Program-made: the position numbers and the translations under genes
Source of the DNA: Rusavskia elegans
Taxonomy: Eukaryota > Ascomycota > Lecanoromycetes > Teloschistales > Teloschistaceae
Length of the DNA stretch: 64,000 nt
Assembly (NCBI GenBank): GCA_011316305.1
Contig: SAUG01000006.1
Span: 1-64,000 of the forward strand
Reading direction: 5' to 3'
The notes under the pieces: model-generated
Told to the model about the DNA's origin: nothing
What the model saw: only the letters and a program-made list of their open reading frames with translations
Database searches by the model: none
Shown: positions 59,795-64,000 of the stretch, piece after piece
Position numbering within the stretch: position 1 is the stretch's first letter
How the letters are laid out: every line of letters begins with the position of its first letter

Positions 59795-60200
59795 TGTGTG
59801 GGATGTGTGGGGGGTAGGTGCGGGCTTCCTACGAGATAGTCAATCGGGTGAGTCTACACAAGAGTAGAGGTTTATTCTGTTGTGGTTGAAGGCATTGCAG
59901 AAAGAGCTCTGGAGACCAATCTCGACGACACGGAGAAATTCATACCGAGGTATGACATCACCCAGAATTTGTCACATGTGTCCTATCGCTACCCCTTTTG
60001 GAGCTCCCGACTTCATGTTGATGCCTTGATGTTGATACTGTAAGCAAATAGCTTTTATAGCTTTGTTGTTGATTCACAGGTGCAGCAGCCAGCTGGGCTG
60101 CTCGATGTCTTCGAAGTGCCGATATTGAATCGTTCTCCCAATGACATGTCCACTCGAAGGCTACCGAATATACGCAATCCATACATTCATCCCAAAACAC
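59795..60200. other. Intergenic spacer
   Basis: 406 bases between the SDR start and the end of the CSN8-like gene, both on the minus strand. No feature recognised. Confidence 0.4.
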
Positions 60201-61135
60201 TCATAGTTTCTTCGTTTGCTTTATCATAACAGTCTGTCCCTCACATGTCCACAAGAGAGTTCTCGACTCCTTTAGGCTTTCCCACTTCATACCTGTACAT
60301 TGTTCCACGTACGCCTTGCTGACGCTCAGGTAGGTCTTTCCCAGGCATTGCACAGCACGATCCGTCATCCTCCCACCTGCCCACTCCATCAGGCGTTTCT
60401 CATGAATGTTTCCTGCGCCTTTTACCTTTTCGAATAGCACCCAATTACCATGCACCAAAGCCATCAGAACCATATCAATCCTCCCACTTCTGTGATCGTA
60501 CATATTTCGTACATGAAAAGCATTCGCCAGATCATGCTGTCGGCATGCTAGATCCAAGATATAGTATCCAATGAATTCGGTTTCTTCCTTTTTGCTCAGG
60601 GATCCAGTGGAGTGTATCCGATGCAATAGATATAACATGGCTGGGTGATAGGACTCTGGGTGTCCAAGAAGGATGGTGGTGCGAATAATGAAGATATAAA
60701 CGGTTTTGGCGAAGTCGTCGACGCGGGATGAAGCAACGATTGCTTCACGCAGCTTGCGCATTGCCATTATGATTGGAGGCATTCCAGGGGTCGATGCGCT
60801 GATCTGAGCTACCATGGGCGCGCTGGTTGCCAAGGGCGTGTTCTGATTGAGTGATAGAGAAGCAAATCTGGTAGTGAAACCATCCTCATCTTGGGCTTGA
60901 CCTTCTGAAAGGCCAACCAGAGCGTGGTACCGAGTGATGATGGTGTTGAAATAATCCTCTTGCGCCTTGTGGTTGAGGAGACTATGTGTACTGTCTTAGC
61001 CATAATACGGTAGTTGCGGTAGACGATGCCTTGGTACCTTTTGTCGCCTTTTGATACCAACCCAACCCTGTCCAGAGGATCGATACATGGTGGTTTCAAC
61101 CTGCTGGGTCTTTCCTTCTGCTGTCGGTACGCCAT
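60201..61135 (-). CDS. CSN8/PSMD8/eIF3k-like (PCI-type) conserved fungal protein
   Basis: Two exons, 61038-61135 and 60201-60981, with an intron at 60982-61037 (GTACCA...CATAG), give 292 residues in an intact frame. The middle is helical (LREAIVASSRVDDFAKTVYI, YYILDLACRQHDLANAFHVR). The end resembles the winged-helix part of PCI-like proteins: HEKRLMEWAGGRMTDRAVQC, GKTYLSVSKAYVEQCTGMKW, VMIKQTKKL. This layout is that of uncharacterised fungal proteins assigned to the CSN8/PSMD8/eIF3k fold. Which complex it joins is unknown, and the fold assignment rests on memory of family patterns. No signal or membrane segment. Confidence 0.6.
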
Positions 61136-63453
61136 CGCACGGCAAGGCGTCTCCAGACGCTAGCGATTTGTTCACCTTCTCTCATCGCAAGAGATATGCA
61201 AGTGCCGCAAGTCGAAAAGGTTGAGGAGGTAAAAGTCCCAAGGTCGAAGGAGGTTGGGGGTCAAGATGTTCGTTGTTGGCTATGGCCACATCTCGCTAGC
61301 ATCCTTTCTACACGACCTTCTTGGTACTTGCCATGTGACTAATGACTTTCGTCTTCTGCCATTCTCGTGTCCTGTTCCGAGACTTTCACTTTGTTATGAT
61401 CACTTGACGTGGACGGAACGTCTATGCGACTTTGAAAACCTTTCAACTACCAGAATCTTAGTAAGTAGCTCAAAGCTTGAGCACAGTAGTGACAAGGTGG
61501 CACTCACCATTTATTTATATCATAACAGACGGGCGATGAATAGCATGACAGACAATTCCGTATACCATAGGGGGTAAGGAACGATAAGTCAATCCTTAAG
61601 ACCTTCTGAAGCTCGACTGGCCATTGCTTCGGCTGCTAGTGGTTCCGATTCAGGAGTAAAATTGTTAGGCGGAACCCTTTATTAGCAGCCGAAGGGATAT
61701 AGAGGAGTTTCCCGAGGTCATCTACGACGTCTCCTGTACTATTCTACCTGGGCAATACCTCGACTTCTCTTCCTCCATCTTCTTGCAGTTATTCCGTCAT
61801 CTGATCGTATTGTCCAAGCTCTCCAGCTTTGAGGATTCGGTCTAGGATAGAGACTGTTTTCGCAAGACCGCAGATCTGCTGCTCATCCTAAATCACGTCG
61901 TGTTCAGGTAGCTACAGGTAAGCCAAATTGCAGGGCTCAACGATGATGGTCGATATGGGGCTGTCTTCGACTGGAGCACCGACAAATTCGACGCTCTACA
62001 AGCCGAATGTGAAGAGAATTTCGCAGCACCCTTCCTTGGTGTTCGCCGAACACCGACGACATGTTACGAGGCATAACCTGGACATGTTATGGTTCTCATG
62101 TTCTTTCGTTTTCCTTGAGTTCGAATTATGGGGAATGGTGCCAAAATGCTATTCTCAGACTCTTCCGTCTTTATTCGTCGGGAAACTTTTCTTCCTGTAA
62201 ATTTGTCTTGCGCCTTTCGTCCTCAGACTATCGTTATTCTCCTGCCAGATTCATCCCTGTGATTAAGAGTGCTGGGCTTGCAATAGAAGGCCCATGACGG
62301 ATAACTTGCGGATTCCTCCACTCTCTCCGGCGCTGCTGTTTTGGTAGCATAAGTATTTTTGGATCTCCTTAGTCTTCGAAGTCACTTCGAAGATGTGCGG
62401 CGTCGCCGCTTCTTAGGGTCATGAGTCGTCGGTCGAGCTCACGAATTGGCGCCTTAGGTTACAACATCAAGGGAGGAATATGCACATACCTGGACAGATG
62501 GGGGAGCAGATCTGCAAAGCGGAGCTTCTGGTGATTGCTGCAACTATACCCATGGAGTTCCGAGCACGTAAAGGTAACGTATGGAGTCTGTCTATCGGGG
62601 CGAGTAGAGTACATAGTGATGATTTCAAGCTCCGACCGAAAGGTGACGGGGGAAAGCAGCATTATGATTCCTCTACTTTCCCCTCCACCGCAATCGAGTT
62701 TCGATCATCAAGCAATGAAGTCTTGTACCTGAACCCTTGGTCGAGGGTGCCGGTATGCCATCAAACTTCTACGTTCCCGCGTTATTATCATCAACCTTTC
62801 ATATAGCCAGCAGTCAGAAATTCCATGACTTTCCCATAAACTGGATATATGCAGGTCGACTATCGATGTCATCATATAAAAGTAACAATTTCTAGGTTGG
62901 TTTTGGTGCGGTGCCTGGTGAACCTGTGCTTCCACATCTCTCCATTACATAACCACGAACCTATTCTTCCCCCACCCCACTAACAACATCTCATACCAAG
63001 TCCCTCTGATAGCTTCATGCTCCAACCCTCCTGCTAGGGCCAGCGAATGTGATTGATCCGAATAAAAAATGGTATCAGCACAGGTATTAGGCTTCGACGG
63101 AAAGACTTCATTCGATATCCATACAATCTTATCTCCAAGTCCAACGAACTTTTAGAACCCATCCATTGCCATCGCTACCCAGTCCATATAGAACCCTGCG
63201 CCCAGATTGTGAATCAAACCCCGGATCTAGACCCCCTCCAGCCGTCCCATGGTATCATCGCTCCATGAATTTTACCTCGATAGACTCCGAGTCGTATAGA
63301 CGTCCAACACATTTATATCTTGTACATGTGGTCCATCATAGGGAATAAGGAACGCCAGAAATGATACCAGAAACAGAGGAGTATGACGAAACATTATACC
63401 GAAGCATCATAACAAGTCCAGGACCAACACTATACAAAAAAGAAAACACACAT
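61136..63453. other. Long intergenic region with one strong hairpin
   Basis: 2.3 kb with no coding frame I can support. It contains the 68-nt inverted repeat at 61627-61694 and a doubled CTTCGAAG (62374-62381, 62385-62392). The right end is the 3' region of the third sugar transporter. Confidence 0.45.
61627..61694. repeat. Strong hairpin / inverted repeat
   Basis: CTTCGGCTGCTA (61627-61638) pairs perfectly with TAGCAGCCGAAG (61683-61694). Inside it GGTTCCG (61641-61647) pairs with CGGAACC (61670-61676). The result is 19 base pairs with a small internal loop and a 22-nt apical loop. No coding frame crosses it. Possible structured RNA or short inverted-repeat element. Confidence 0.7.
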
Positions 63454-64000
63454 TCATAACTCTTCATACCTTCTCCCATCCAACTTTACCTTCACAGTCC
63501 CTTCTGCAATATCCCTTTGCAGCCTGTCCAACCGACTTCCCCTACTCACACCGCGCCAAGCGGGTCTGCCACTCTCAAACACCTCCTCCATTTCCTCTAA
63601 TGTCTTGCCCTTGGTCTCCCGAACTGTCAACCAGCATTGTACAAACGCACACATGTTGAATACGGCAAAAACAACATACATCTTCCAGTTGATCTTCTGA
63701 AACAGCGTGGGCACCGCAAACGCCAGGGCGCAGTTCCACGCCCAATTGCTTGCCGTAGCGAGGGAGACTGCTTTCGCCCGGATGCCCGTTGGGAAAATTT
63801 CCGAAGCATAGGTCCATGACGTAGGCCCCCAGGTGACGGCAAAGGTGGAGACAAAGAGGTAGGAGCAAGCGACGATAGCGCGGGATACGGGCGGATTGTC
63901 GATGATGAGCCAGGAGATGTGGTTGAGAGACGGATCAGTGCGGGGGTTGGCGACGCCGTAGATGGCTTCAAGAGCTGCGACCACGAAGAGGAGAACCATC
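63454..64000 (-). CDS. MFS sugar transporter, C-terminal part only
   Basis: The last 181 or so codons of a third sugar porter; the 5' part lies beyond the right edge. Visible features: WGPTSWTYASEIFPTGIRAK in the TM10-11 region, SLATASNWAWNCALAFAVP, FVQCWLTVRETKGKTLEEME after TM12, and a basic C-terminal tail (RGSRLDRLQRDIAEG). The stop is at 63454. No introns are seen in this part. It differs clearly from the other two transporters in the window, so it is not a recent tandem copy. Substrate unknown. Confidence 0.9.
   Translation of the reverse strand, partial: MVLLFVVAALEAIYGVANPRTDPSLNHISWLIIDNPPVSRAIVACSYLFVSTFAVTWGPTSWTYASEIFPTGIRAKAVSLATASNWAWNCALAFAVPTLFQKINWKMYVVFAVFNMCAFVQCWLTVRETKGKTLEEMEEVFESGRPAWRGVSRGSRLDRLQRDIAEGTVKVKLDGRRYEEL

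Overview
The window comes from a filamentous ascomycete (Pezizomycotina). The evidence is short GT-AG introns (mostly 46-90 nt, CTAAC/CTGAC-like branch sites), fungus-specific families (Zn2Cys6 regulators with a fungal transcription-factor domain, Gds1, Nst1, NACHT-ankyrin NLR-like proteins, Ran1-type kinase, Rho1) and one AT-rich block with the dinucleotide pattern of repeat-induced point mutation (RIP). I cannot fix the class or genus from sequence alone. All coding models were built by hand from splice sites, frame and family conservation.

Layout. 1-1423: 5' part of an MFS sugar transporter running off the left edge. 2258-5539: a 1093-residue disordered protein with two C-terminal membrane segments. 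6449-9677: a transcription factor joining SAM, HMG-box, Zn2Cys6 and fungal TF domains. About 10.31-13.07 kb: an AT-rich, CpA-depleted block between diverged inverted repeats, probably a RIP-degraded DNA transposon, with tRNA-like segments inside; a decayed Zn2Cys6 gene (13374-14049) lies beside it. 15012-18976: Oms1-like methyltransferase and Gds1-type winged-helix protein. 19616-23729: NACHT-ankyrin gene cut by an in-frame TAG. 24330-43970 is a dense core block: SR-type splicing factor, double-FolB protein, NTF2, Pex14, DUF1749 hydrolase, Nst1, Rho1, mitochondrial ribosomal protein mL40, and a second sugar transporter. 44679-46403: a DUF7872-like secreted-protein gene with several lesions. 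47695-54698: Dpm1, a Ser/Thr-rich secreted protein and a Ran1-like kinase, the last two separated by 3.3 kb. 54.7-64 kb is gene-poor, with a small secreted ORF, an SDR gene with a one-base frameshift, a CSN8/PSMD8-like protein and the 3' end of a third sugar transporter.

How it fits together. The core genes are intact housekeeping functions: nuclear import, peroxisome docking, splicing, cell-wall GTPase signalling, dolichol-P-mannose synthesis and mitochondrial translation. They share short intergenic spacers and several divergent or convergent pairs. The damaged genes (Zn2Cys6 regulator, NLR, DUF7872 protein, SDR) are all accessory families. The best candidates for something new are the SAM-HMG-Zn2Cys6 regulator, the tRNA-like segments that kept GC-rich sequence inside the RIP block, two 6-nt microexons (rho1 and the SR gene), and two strong non-coding inverted repeats at 29.4 and 61.6 kb.
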